Of a DNA stretch of 22,283 nucleotides, positions 15,498-22,283 are shown in pieces. Where the stretch lies: positions 1-22,283 of the forward strand of contig DDCS01000136.1 in assembly GCA_002335345.1 (NCBI GenBank), written 5' to 3'. Below the pieces are notes generated by a model that was not told where the DNA came from, did no database searches, and was given only the letters and a program-made list of their open reading frames with translations. The stretch's first letter is position 1; each line of letters opens with the position of its first letter. Source of the DNA: Flavobacteriaceae bacterium UBA2000. GTDB lineage: Bacteria; Bacteroidota; Bacteroidia; Flavobacteriales; Flavobacteriaceae. The translations under genes were made by a program, and so were the position numbers.

Positions 15498-18361
15498 AAG
15501 GAAATACTTGTGTTTTGTAGTTCGTGCTTCAAAAATTCAGCAGTATGACTTTGCGTGGTTTTAACAAAATCTTCAGGGGTGCCTGCGCCCATAATTTGCC
15601 CGCCACCATGACCTCCCTCCGGACCTAAATCGATAATATAGTCAACGGTTTTAATTACGTCTAAATTGTGCTCAATGACCACAATAGTGTTGCCTTTGTT
15701 GACTAATTTACTTAAAACTTTTAGTAAAACCCGTATGTCCTCAAAATGAAGTCCCGTGGTAGGCTCGTCTAAAATATAAATCGTATTTCCGGTATCTCTT
15801 TTGGCCAGTTCGGTAGCGAGTTTGATGCGCTGTGCTTCACCCCCTGAGAGCGTGGTTGATTGCTGTCCCAAAGTAATGTATCCCAAACCAACATCCTCAA
15901 TGGTTTTGAGGGTGCGGTGAATTTTTGGAATAGGTTCAAAAAACACGCAGGCCTCTTCAATGGTCATTTCAAGAACATCGTAAATAGATTTTCCTTTGTA
16001 GCGTATTTCCAGAGTTTCTCGGTTGTAGCGATGTCCTTGACAGGCATCACAAGCCACATAGACATCCGGAAGAAAATTCATTTCGATGACTTTCAGCCCG
16101 GCACCTTGACAAGTTTCACAACGTCCCCCTTTGACATTAAAGCTAAAGCGTCCTGGTTTATAACCCCGAATCAGCGCCTCTGGAACCTTAGCAAATAGAT
16201 TTCTTATTTCTGAGTAGACTCCAGTGTAGGTTGCGGGATTTGATCTCGGCGTACGCCCGATGGGCGATTGATTGATGTCGATGACTTTATCTAAATGCTC
16301 CAGGCCTTCGATGCGCTCATAAGCCTGAGCTTCTCTAACGCCATTGAAAAAGTGTGCATTGAGAATGGGATAAAGGGTTTCATTGATTAAGGTCGATTTT
16401 CCACTTCCAGAAACACCGGTAACACCGATCATACAGCCTAAGGGCAGATGAAGATCCACCTGGCGCAAATTATTTCCGCTTGCTCCGTAAAGGCTTAACG
16501 TTTTTCCATTGCCCGTTCTTCTGCTGCTGGGAATTTCTATTTGTTTGCGCCCATTGAGGTAATCTGCGGTCAGGGTATGGGCCGAAGCGAGCTTTTGCGG
16601 GGGTCCTTGCCATTGAATCAGTCCTCCGTGTTTGCCTGCGGCGGGCCCAATATCAATGAGTTCATCGGCCTTGAGGATCATGTCCTTATCGTGCTCAACC
16701 ACAAGGACTGAATTCCCGAGATCACGAAGCTGCTCTAAAGATTTAATTAGTTTTTCGTTATCCCTTTGGTGTAGGCCAATACTGGGTTCGTCCAAAATGT
16801 ACAACACACCAACCAGTTGAGATCCAATTTGCGTGGCAAGGCGTATCCGCTGTGATTCCCCGCCAGAAAGTGATTTGGCACTTCTGTTTAAGCACAAATA
16901 AGAGAGTCCGACGTCGCGTAAAAACTGAAGACGTGTTTCAACTTCTTTTAGGACTTCTTGGGCGATCACCCCCTGGGCGGGACTTAACTTTTGTGGCACC
17001 AATCTGATCCACTCTATGAGATTGTTGATGTCCCATTCGGCTAGGTCTGCAATGCTTTTATGGTCGATTTTAAAAAACTGGGATTCCTTGCGTAAGCGCG
17101 AGCCGTGACAGACCATGCAGGTCTTTTTATCCATATAGGACTTGGCCCAACGACGAAGTTGTCTGGAGTCTTTATTGTCGAAGGTAGCCTCGATAAAGGG
17201 GATTATTCCGTCAAAATCAATTTTAAATGAACGCGTTATGCCTAATGTTTTGGAGGGCAACTCATAGGTGGTCTGAATGCCGTGAAGTATTGCTTCTTGC
17301 ATGGCGACAGGCAGTGCCTCAAACGGCGTATTGAGGTCCGCTTCAAAATGTTGTGCGATTAACTCGAGTTGCTTGGTGATCCAAGAGTTGGCTTGTTTTT
17401 CATATGGAGCGATTGCGCCCTTTTTTATGGATAGGGTAGGGTCAGGAATTATTTTCTGACGATTAACCTCGTGGAGACTTCCGAGTCCTTTACAATGAGG
17501 ACACATCCCTTTTGGGGAGTTGAATGAAAAGTTATTTGGCTCCGGGGTCGCGTAGGAAATACCCGTGGTGGGACACATCAACGATCGGCTAAAGTAGCGC
17601 GGTTTGTTTGTTTGAGCTTCTTCTATTTTTGCCTGAGTCAAAACCATCAAAATCCCTTCACCGTAATCCATGGCCGTCTCAATGGCTCCTTTGAGTCTTT
17701 GATCTTGATTTTCTCCCCCCGTAATTTTTAAGCGATCGATGACAATTTCTATATCATGAGTTTTATAACGATCAACCTTCATGCCTTTGGTGATGTCTTT
17801 GATCTCACCATCCACCCGAACTTTCAAAAAGCCCTGTTTGGCGATACTTTCAAATAATTCGCGATAATGACCTTTTCGCGCGCGCACCACAGGGGCCAAA
17901 ACAATGATGCTTTTATCTTTAAAGTCACTGCAGATTAGTTCTTGAATTTGGTCATCAGTGTAACGCACCATACGTTCCCCGGTCTCGTAGCTATAAGCAT
18001 CACTGGCCCGGGCATAAAGCAATCGTAAAAAATCGTAAATCTCAGTGATCGTTCCGACTGTAGAACGCGGGCTTTTACTCGTTGTTTTTTGCTCAATGGC
18101 GATAACCGGAGAAAGCCCTTCGATTTTGTCCACATCGGGACGCTCTAAATTCCCCAAGAATTGTCGGGCATAGGCCGAGAAAGTTTCAATATAACGACGT
18201 TGTCCTTCAGCGTAAATTGTGTCAAAGGCTAAAGACGATTTTCCACTGCCGGAGAGCCCTGTAATCACGACCAGAGATTCTCTTGGTATTTTTACGTCTA
18301 TATCCTTTAAATTATGGGCTCTAGCCCCATAGACTTCGATAAAATTGACAGGATTTTTCAT
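15494..18361 (-). CDS. uvrA: Excinuclease ABC subunit A
   Basis: A 955-residue UvrA, the damage-recognition ATPase of nucleotide excision repair. It carries two ABC modules: Walker A GLSGSGKSS (residues 35-43) and, in the second half, GVSGSGKSTL. ABC signatures are LSGGESQRIRLATQ and LSGGEAQRIKLATE, each followed by a Walker B ILDEP. The C-terminal zinc knuckle is intact (CETCQGAG to CDACQGHR). The first one is degenerate: C263-P-T-T266 replaces CxxC, while C287 and C290 remain. From memory this form is common in Bacteroidetes. I set the start at the ATG at 18361. The in-frame TTG at 18370 lies inside a consensus promoter box six bases upstream and would add only three residues. It is the first gene of the operon with the LOG protein. 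Confidence 0.97.
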   Translation of the reverse strand: MKNPVNFIEVYGARAHNLKDIDVKIPRESLVVITGLSGSGKSSLAFDTIYAEGQRRYIETFSAYARQFLGNLERPDVDKIEGLSPVIAIEQKTTSKSPRSTVGTITEIYDFLRLLYARASDAYSYETGERMVRYTDDQIQELICSDFKDKSIIVLAPVVRARKGHYRELFESIAKQGFLKVRVDGEIKDITKGMKVDRYKTHDIEIVIDRLKITGGENQDQRLKGAIETAMDYGEGILMVLTQAKIEEAQTNKPRYFSRSLMCPTTGISYATPEPNNFSFNSPKGMCPHCKGLGSLHEVNRQKIIPDPTLSIKKGAIAPYEKQANSWITKQLELIAQHFEADLNTPFEALPVAMQEAILHGIQTTYELPSKTLGITRSFKIDFDGIIPFIEATFDNKDSRQLRRWAKSYMDKKTCMVCHGSRLRKESQFFKIDHKSIADLAEWDINNLIEWIRLVPQKLSPAQGVIAQEVLKEVETRLQFLRDVGLSYLCLNRSAKSLSGGESQRIRLATQIGSQLVGVLYILDEPSIGLHQRDNEKLIKSLEQLRDLGNSVLVVEHDKDMILKADELIDIGPAAGKHGGLIQWQGPPQKLASAHTLTADYLNGRKQIEIPSSRRTGNGKTLSLYGASGNNLRQVDLHLPLGCMIGVTGVSGSGKSTLINETLYPILNAHFFNGVREAQAYERIEGLEHLDKVIDINQSPIGRTPRSNPATYTGVYSEIRNLFAKVPEALIRGYKPGRFSFNVKGGRCETCQGAGLKVIEMNFLPDVYVACDACQGHRYNRETLEIRYKGKSIYDVLEMTIEEACVFFEPIPKIHRTLKTIEDVGLGYITLGQQSTTLSGGEAQRIKLATELAKRDTGNTIYILDEPTTGLHFEDIRVLLKVLSKLVNKGNTIVVIEHNLDVIKTVDYIIDLGPEGGHGGGQIMGAGTPEDFVKTTQSHTAEFLKHELQNTSISL

Positions 18362-18367
18362 CAGGGG

Positions 18368-18375
18368 CAAAGGTA
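18368..18375 (-). promoter_or_regulatory. -7 promoter box directly before uvrA, leaderless arrangement
   Basis: On the minus strand TACCTTTG occupies 18375-18368 and matches TAnnTTTG. Six bases separate it from the uvrA ATG at 18361, the same distance as at menD. No clear -33 TTG is seen at the expected distance. No LexA-like palindrome was recognised here, so SOS control of uvrA is not apparent from this sequence. Confidence 0.5.
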
Positions 18376-18425
18376 CTCAAATAACCGAGAAAAAATATCT
18401 GCTTCCCCCTTTTGAATGTATGGAT

Positions 18426-19448
18426 TTAGGCCTTTTTTGCGTTGGCCTCGCGATAGAGGAAAGGGTATAGCCCAAGGGCGACATAGACCAAGACACTTAA
18501 GGTTACAGAAATGCCAAAAACTAAAAAGCTCAAGGACAATTGAAAAAGCAATGCAATCATGGGCAGCAGTACGCCAAAGCCCATTAATGTCGCAAAAATG
18601 GCATAGAGATAATTCATCAGTGCGGGTAAATTGGTCTGGGTTTGATCTCGATACAGCAGGAGTTTTGGCATGATTTCCTGATTCATATATTCACCGAGTT
18701 TTGCCAGGAAAACCTCGTTGAACGATGAATCTTGAAAGGCCTCATTACTAATGGATAGGGCCAAATTCATAATTTTTTCTTGATGACGCTCAAAAACAGC
18801 ATTATAATCCAGAGCCCCTTTAAATTCACCGTATTTATAACCAAAATAATACCACAGTCCAGAGCCACATTTGTGACGGAGCCATTGCTGAACAATGGCC
18901 TTGTCATAGACCTCGGGATAAACCACATGATCCCCTTTAATTGGTTCCAATGGGTGGGTCATAAGCAGCGATTTGAATTCTAAATAGAGGTTCTCCGTGT
19001 CATTGTACTGATGGTGTTCTTCCATAAATTCAATGGCCAATTTTGACTTGCCGTTATAAAATTCTTTGACTTGAAAAAACGTCAGTCCTTCGTATTCCTC
19101 CTCCAGGTATTCTTTGAGTCCTGGGAGCCACATTTTGGAGCGCAGTAAAATTTCAATAATCTCCCTGAAATAATGCATTTTTTGGGTGAATACACTTAGC
19201 GTTTCGATGGCTTGCATTCTTGTGTTTTTGTGAAATACTGCCGCTATGGCGAGATAGACCATGAGCAGGGCCGATAGACCAGCACTGATTCCGATCATGA
19301 GAGGCGCGTGACGATCTAAAGTCAGGGCTATAGCGGGATCCACATCGAGCATATGACGCGTTACCAAAAACAAGGATACCGCTACCAGACCACTGATTGC
19401 CAAAGGCAAGGTGTTCAAGGTGCGTGTTATGGAAATGCGCTTAGCCAT
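18426..19448 (-). CDS. Unrecognised four-helix membrane protein with large central soluble domain
   Basis: A 340-residue protein counted from the ATG at 19448. I do not recognise the family. Hydrophobic segments lie at about residues 12-31, 50-71, 278-302 and 306-330, giving a two-plus-two arrangement around a hydrophilic, probably helical domain of about 200 residues (72-275). That domain is rich in aromatic and charged residues (EYLEEEYEGLTFFQVKEFY, LWYYFGYKYGEFKG). The positive N-terminus (MAKRISITR) suggests that both termini and the central domain are cytoplasmic. A TTG at 19493 would add 15 residues with no membrane-protein character, and it sits right after a consensus -7 box, so the ATG is preferred. 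It lies 64 bases upstream of uvrA on the same strand but is separated from it by the uvrA promoter box. Confidence 0.75.
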   Translation of the reverse strand: MAKRISITRTLNTLPLAISGLVAVSLFLVTRHMLDVDPAIALTLDRHAPLMIGISAGLSALLMVYLAIAAVFHKNTRMQAIETLSVFTQKMHYFREIIEILLRSKMWLPGLKEYLEEEYEGLTFFQVKEFYNGKSKLAIEFMEEHHQYNDTENLYLEFKSLLMTHPLEPIKGDHVVYPEVYDKAIVQQWLRHKCGSGLWYYFGYKYGEFKGALDYNAVFERHQEKIMNLALSISNEAFQDSSFNEVFLAKLGEYMNQEIMPKLLLYRDQTQTNLPALMNYLYAIFATLMGFGVLLPMIALLFQLSLSFLVFGISVTLSVLVYVALGLYPFLYREANAKKA

Positions 19449-19498
19449 TGATGTATTTTCGCGGGTGAATTGAGTCAAGACACACCAGTCCAATCAAA

Positions 19499-19506
19499 CA
19501 AAGATA
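19499..19506 (-). promoter_or_regulatory. -7 promoter box of the four-helix membrane protein gene
   Basis: TATCTTTG on the minus strand (19506-19499) is a perfect consensus match. It predicts a transcription start near 19492 and a leader of about 45 bases before the ATG at 19448. No TTG lies at the usual -33 distance. The box lies in the 110-base gap after the gamma-glutamyltransferase gene and shows that the membrane-protein gene probably has its own promoter. Confidence 0.5.
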
Positions 19507-19558
19507 AGGGTTTCGGCGAATTAATGTAGTATTTTACCTACAAATACCCTTGACGCGA

Positions 19559-21277
19559 TTAAAAACCCAAGGCAGTATCATCCCCTCTGGGATCTGCACC
19601 GGCCTCCAAAATACCGGTGGAATGACGCATGATGGCGTCAACTTTACCAATAATTTGATATTCTTTTTGAATGGTTTTATAGCCTTTTTGCTCAAGTGAG
19701 TCAAGTAATTTTTGCTCAAACCCCTCGGATTCAAATTGAATTAGATCGGGCAGCCATTGGTGGTGCATGCGCGGTTGATTTACCGCTTGTTGCATGCCCA
19801 TATTGAAATGATGGGTATTGAGAATGATTTGCAGAACCGTAGTGATGATGGTCGAGCCCCCCGGGGAGCCTAATACTTGCCAAAGTTCCCCCTGTTTGGT
19901 AACAATCGTTGGGGTCATAGAGCTCAACATTCTTTTACCGGGCGCGATGGCGTTGGCCGTGCCGCCAATCAAACCAAACATATTTGGTGTACCCGGTTTT
20001 GCACTAAAGTCATCCATTTCGTTATTGTAAAAGAATCCGAGTTCGGGATCGAATAATTTTGAACCATAGGCGCCATTAATTGTGGTGGTCACCGAAATAG
20101 CATTGCCAAAAGGGTCTACAATAGAGTAGTGGGTTGTCTCATCGCTCTCATGCCCGATTAAAGGCCCGTGTGCAATGTGTTCTGATGCAGTCGCCCTCTT
20201 TGGATCAAAGGAGGCCATTTTTTGTTCTAAATAGGCTCGGCTGAGTAACTGCTCTGTAGGGATTGAAACAAAATCTGGATCGCCCAAAAAATGGCTTCGA
20301 TCCGCGTAAGCCCGACGCTCAGCCTCCGTAAGGAGTTGAATGTAAAGGGCGTTATTATGATCTAAATCATCAAAGTCATAGGGTTCAAGCATACCCATGA
20401 TTTGTCCGAGACAAATTCCACCACTTGAAGGAGGTCCCATAGAGGTAATGGTCAAATCTTCATATTGAAAACTCACGGGGTCTCGCCAATGGACTTTGTA
20501 GTGCTCAAAGTCCTCACTTTGAATCACGCCCCCTTTGGCTTGAATATAAGTGCTCATGTGCTCGGCCATATCGCCTTGGTAAAAGGCCTCTTGGCCTTGA
20601 TCTCGCAGGCGTCTTAAGGTCTGTGCAAGGGCTAGGTTTTTGATGGTGTCCCCTGGATTTATGTCGCGAGTATACAGGGTTTGGGTCCCGGTTGTTTGTC
20701 TGATGATCTCGCGATACTGTGCCAAGCGATCGCTTTGTTTTTGGGTTACGACATATCCTTTTTCGGCAAGCTCAATGACGGGATTCATTAGGGCCTCGAC
20801 AGAGAGAAGACCGAATTTTTTTTGGGCGGCAAAGATGCCTTTAATGGTTCCTGGAACCCCGATTGCGAGGCCCCCGACAGTACTTTTGGCCGTGTCGTGA
20901 TTGCCTGAGCGATCTAAAAACATATCGCGATGGGCCGCACTCGGCGCCATTTCTCTGTAATCGAGACTTCCTGTTGATCCATCTGCAAGGCGATAAACCA
21001 TAAATCCGCCTCCACCTAAATTGCCCGCATAAGGATAGACCACGGCTAAGGCCAATTCTGTGGCAAACATAGCATCAAAGGCATTGCCGCCTCGGGCCAT
21101 TACAGACAATCCTATCGCCGAAGCTTCCTTTCGTGCAGAAACCACCATGGCATTTTCTGCCGTTACCCCGAGTAGGATAGGCGACAAGGGGTGTTTGGGT
21201 TGACATCCTAGGCTTAAAAGAATGAACATCGCGCCAATCTTCACATGGCGCTTAAAAAATCGTAATATCATGAGCAT
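19559..21277 (-). CDS. ggt: Gamma-glutamyltransferase, probable lipoprotein
   Basis: A 572-residue Ntn-hydrolase precursor that cleaves glutathione and related gamma-glutamyl compounds in the periplasm or at the cell surface. After a basic N-terminus and a hydrophobic stretch (about residues 13-24), the sequence LSLGC-QP puts a cysteine at 25, suggesting a lipoprotein, although the lipobox is not perfect. The large-subunit part contains GGNAFDAMFAT and NLGGGGFMVY. The autocatalytic cleavage site is between E380 and T381 in SDETTHYSIVDP, which aligns with the Thr391 nucleophile of E. coli Ggt. Downstream are NNEMDDFSAKPG, KRMLSSMTPT and GSPGGSTIITTVLQ, then HHQWLPD, all diagnostic. The C-terminus DPRGDDTALGF fits the family end. 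Start at the ATG at 21277; an in-frame ATG at 21271 is equally possible. It appears to be a single-gene unit. Confidence 0.95.
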   Translation of the reverse strand: MLMILRFFKRHVKIGAMFILLSLGCQPKHPLSPILLGVTAENAMVVSARKEASAIGLSVMARGGNAFDAMFATELALAVVYPYAGNLGGGGFMVYRLADGSTGSLDYREMAPSAAHRDMFLDRSGNHDTAKSTVGGLAIGVPGTIKGIFAAQKKFGLLSVEALMNPVIELAEKGYVVTQKQSDRLAQYREIIRQTTGTQTLYTRDINPGDTIKNLALAQTLRRLRDQGQEAFYQGDMAEHMSTYIQAKGGVIQSEDFEHYKVHWRDPVSFQYEDLTITSMGPPSSGGICLGQIMGMLEPYDFDDLDHNNALYIQLLTEAERRAYADRSHFLGDPDFVSIPTEQLLSRAYLEQKMASFDPKRATASEHIAHGPLIGHESDETTHYSIVDPFGNAISVTTTINGAYGSKLFDPELGFFYNNEMDDFSAKPGTPNMFGLIGGTANAIAPGKRMLSSMTPTIVTKQGELWQVLGSPGGSTIITTVLQIILNTHHFNMGMQQAVNQPRMHHQWLPDLIQFESEGFEQKLLDSLEQKGYKTIQKEYQIIGKVDAIMRHSTGILEAGADPRGDDTALGF

Positions 21278-21307
21278 GAAACTAATGAAAAACTTTTGAA
21301 TTGTCGC

Positions 21308-21341
21308 CCAAAATAAACTTCCCCTTTACCGTGTTATCAAA
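21308..21341 (-). promoter_or_regulatory. Possible promoter of ggt
   Basis: On the minus strand TATTTTGG (21315-21308) differs from TAnnTTTG in its seventh base. TTTG (21341-21338) lies 22 bases upstream, slightly longer than the usual spacing. This would start transcription about 25 bases before the ggt ATG. The match is imperfect and is reported as a candidate only. Confidence 0.28.
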
Positions 21342-21371
21342 GTTGGGACTCAGCCCAATACGGCTGAACGG

Positions 21372-21965
21372 TTAAACAGTTAAACGGTTTAATTCGGCGG
21401 AGGCTTCTTTTTGAAGTATTTTGAAAAAATCGTAAAACTCCTGCTCGAATAAAGGATAATGCATTTGCAGTTCGACGGCGGCCTGATCCATATTTGAACG
21501 GCCTTTGGTCCGCCGATTCATTTGGCCGAGAATGTTGTTTAAGCCCTTAATGCTCTGGTACTGCAATAGCCAATTTTGACTGATCATATAAGGAATTAAG
21601 TGCTGCGTTCGCTCGGGCGTTGTCTCTTTGTACTGGGAAATGACTTGGTAAAATTCTGAGGCGTAAACCTCAAGGGGTTTTGGGTGAAATTCGCTCCAAT
21701 TGGCCGCTAAAAAATGATCGTAAAATAGGTCCATGATCACCCCTGAGTAATGACCAAATTGTTTTCCGTGCAATCGGCTTGTACTTTGACGAAATATGGG
21801 ATGAGCGTCCGTGTAGCTATCGATAAAACGATGTAAAAGTATGCCCGACTGTACTTTTGGCTTGAAATTTCTATACGTCTTCCCTTTTACAGCATCGGCC
21901 ATAAAATTGCCGAGTTGTACTTCAGGATCTTCGCCTGAGAGATATATGTGTGCTAAAAAGTTCAC
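21372..21965 (-). CDS. acpH: AcpH-like protein (DUF479, acyl-carrier-protein phosphodiesterase family)
   Basis: A 197-residue, mostly helical protein of the AcpH/DUF479 family, an HD-like fold whose E. coli member removes the 4'-phosphopantetheine group from acyl carrier protein. The N-terminus MNFLAHIYLS is the family hallmark, followed by GNFMADAVKG (residues 19-28), GILLHRFIDSYTDAHP (41-56) and GVIMDLFYDHFLA (about 75-87). The histidine and aspartate residues in these segments are the likely metal ligands. The start codon is GTG at 21965: the family N-terminus begins exactly there and an in-frame TAA lies two codons upstream. It is divergent from glmM with 76 bases between them. True ACP hydrolase activity in Bacteroidetes is assumed from family membership only. 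Confidence 0.85.
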   Translation of the reverse strand: MNFLAHIYLSGEDPEVQLGNFMADAVKGKTYRNFKPKVQSGILLHRFIDSYTDAHPIFRQSTSRLHGKQFGHYSGVIMDLFYDHFLAANWSEFHPKPLEVYASEFYQVISQYKETTPERTQHLIPYMISQNWLLQYQSIKGLNNILGQMNRRTKGRSNMDQAAVELQMHYPLFEQEFYDFFKILQKEASAELNRLTV

Positions 21966-22004
21966 GGATTAAAATTAGGGAAAAAATAATGCTCAGATAA
22001 TCCG

Positions 22005-22012
22005 TAATTTTA
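22005..22012 (+). promoter_or_regulatory. Possible -7 box of glmM
   Basis: TAATTTTA differs from TAnnTTTG only in the last base and would give a leader of roughly 23 bases before the ATG at 22042. No clear -33 TTG is present. A matching TAATTTTA on the opposite strand (21977-21970) faces acpH. Both are weak candidates in an AT-rich 76-base gap. Confidence 0.25.
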
Positions 22013-22041
22013 CACCTTTAATTAACCGATAAACAAAAATT

Positions 22042-22283
22042 ATGACCCTGATTAAGTCAATTTCTGGAATTCGTGGAACCATTGGTGGAACTGTAGGAGA
22101 GAATTTAACCCCTGTTGATGCCGTTAAATTTGCAGCGGCTTACGGGCAGTGGCTTAAAGGCGTTTATCCCAGTGGGCCCTATAAAGTGGTTATTGGTCGT
22201 GATGCGCGCCCTTCAGGCGATATGATTCAGTCTTTGGTGATGCAAACTTTAATTGGGCAAGGAATTGACATAATCGATCTTGG
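22042..22283 (+). CDS. glmM: Phosphoglucosamine mutase, N-terminal part (3' end outside window)
   Basis: The first 80 codons of an alpha-D-phosphohexomutase. The start MTLIKSISGIRGTIGG (residues 1-16) is the characteristic Bacteroidetes GlmM N-terminus, and VVIGRDARPSGDMI (about 54-67) is the usual substrate-loop segment. The active-site phosphoserine motif lies beyond the window. GlmM converts glucosamine-6-phosphate to glucosamine-1-phosphate for UDP-GlcNAc, and thus for cell-wall and LPS synthesis. A general phosphomannomutase or phosphoglucomutase of the same family cannot be fully excluded from the N-terminus alone. The ATG is preceded by an A-rich stretch (AAACAAAAATT) rather than a Shine-Dalgarno sequence, as is usual in this phylum. 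Confidence 0.87.
   Translation, partial: MTLIKSISGIRGTIGGTVGENLTPVDAVKFAAAYGQWLKGVYPSGPYKVVIGRDARPSGDMIQSLVMQTLIGQGIDIIDL

Noticed and set aside
19449..19493. TTG at 19493 as start of the four-helix membrane protein
   Set aside because: The extra 15 residues have no membrane or signal character and lie in the predicted leader. The ATG at 19448 gives a typical positive N-terminus before the first helix.
19506..19551. Nested inverted repeats AAGGGT/ACCCTT and GTAG/CTAC after ggt, possible terminator
   Set aside because: The stems are only 6 and 4 base pairs with unpaired bases between them, there is no T-run in the transcript direction, and one arm overlaps the -7 box of the next gene.
21343..21358. 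Hairpin TTGGG-ACTCAG-CCCAA downstream of acpH
   Set aside because: The stem is five base pairs and the following minus-strand sequence has no real U-tract, so a terminator call is not supported.
21371..21385. Two direct copies of GTTAAAC at the end of acpH
   Set aside because: They lie within and just across the last codons (Leu-Thr-Val-stop) and are explained by codon content; there are only two copies.

Overview
The window looks like a stretch of a Bacteroidetes chromosome, most probably from the class Flavobacteriia. Three things point there: promoter-like boxes of the form TAnnTTTG, starts without clear Shine-Dalgarno sequences, and lineage-typical genes (a fused alpha/beta 2-oxoacid dehydrogenase E1, a UvrA with a degenerate first zinc knuckle, a large outer-membrane beta-barrel protein). 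GC content appears moderate. The species cannot be named. Almost everything is compact chromosomal coding sequence. I see no insertion sequence, phage gene, CRISPR array, tRNA or rRNA, and no gap without a gene exceeds about 120 bases.

Layout: (1) 2-667 (+) is the C-terminal end of aconitase, cut by the window edge. (2) 4086-664 (-) is a tight three-gene operon: a Tat-exported GH109-type Gfo/Idh/MocA enzyme, a GHMP-family sugar kinase and a sugar nucleotidyltransferase. Together they could release, phosphorylate and activate a sugar. (3) 4207-9195 (+) is a menaquinone cluster: DHNA-CoA thioesterase (menI), isochorismate synthase (menF), menD, the S1-domain regulator cvfB, and menB. (4) 11609-9207 (-) is the fused 2-oxoacid dehydrogenase E1. 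(5) 18361-11725 (-) is a coupled operon: uvrA, a LOG-family protein, a large exported protein with a degenerate M1-peptidase-like domain and a C-terminal beta-barrel, and a 75-residue membrane protein. (6) 19448-18426 (-) is an unrecognised four-helix membrane protein. (7) 21277-19559 (-) is a gamma-glutamyltransferase lipoprotein. (8) 21965-21372 (-) is an AcpH-like protein with a GTG start. (9) 22042 to the end (+) is the start of glmM.

The men cluster covers chorismate to isochorismate (menF), SEPHCHC synthesis (menD), ring closure to DHNA-CoA (menB) and thioester hydrolysis (menI). menH, menC, menE and menA are not in the window.

The most useful regulatory signals are consensus -7 boxes at 4173 (+), 5717 (+), 18375 (-) and 19506 (-). 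For menD and uvrA the box ends exactly six bases before the ATG, which predicts leaderless or nearly leaderless mRNAs and rules out the upstream in-frame TTG codons as starts. Most of the region is housekeeping. The least explained parts are the GH109-kinase-nucleotidyltransferase operon and the pseudo-peptidase/beta-barrel protein with its small membrane partner.
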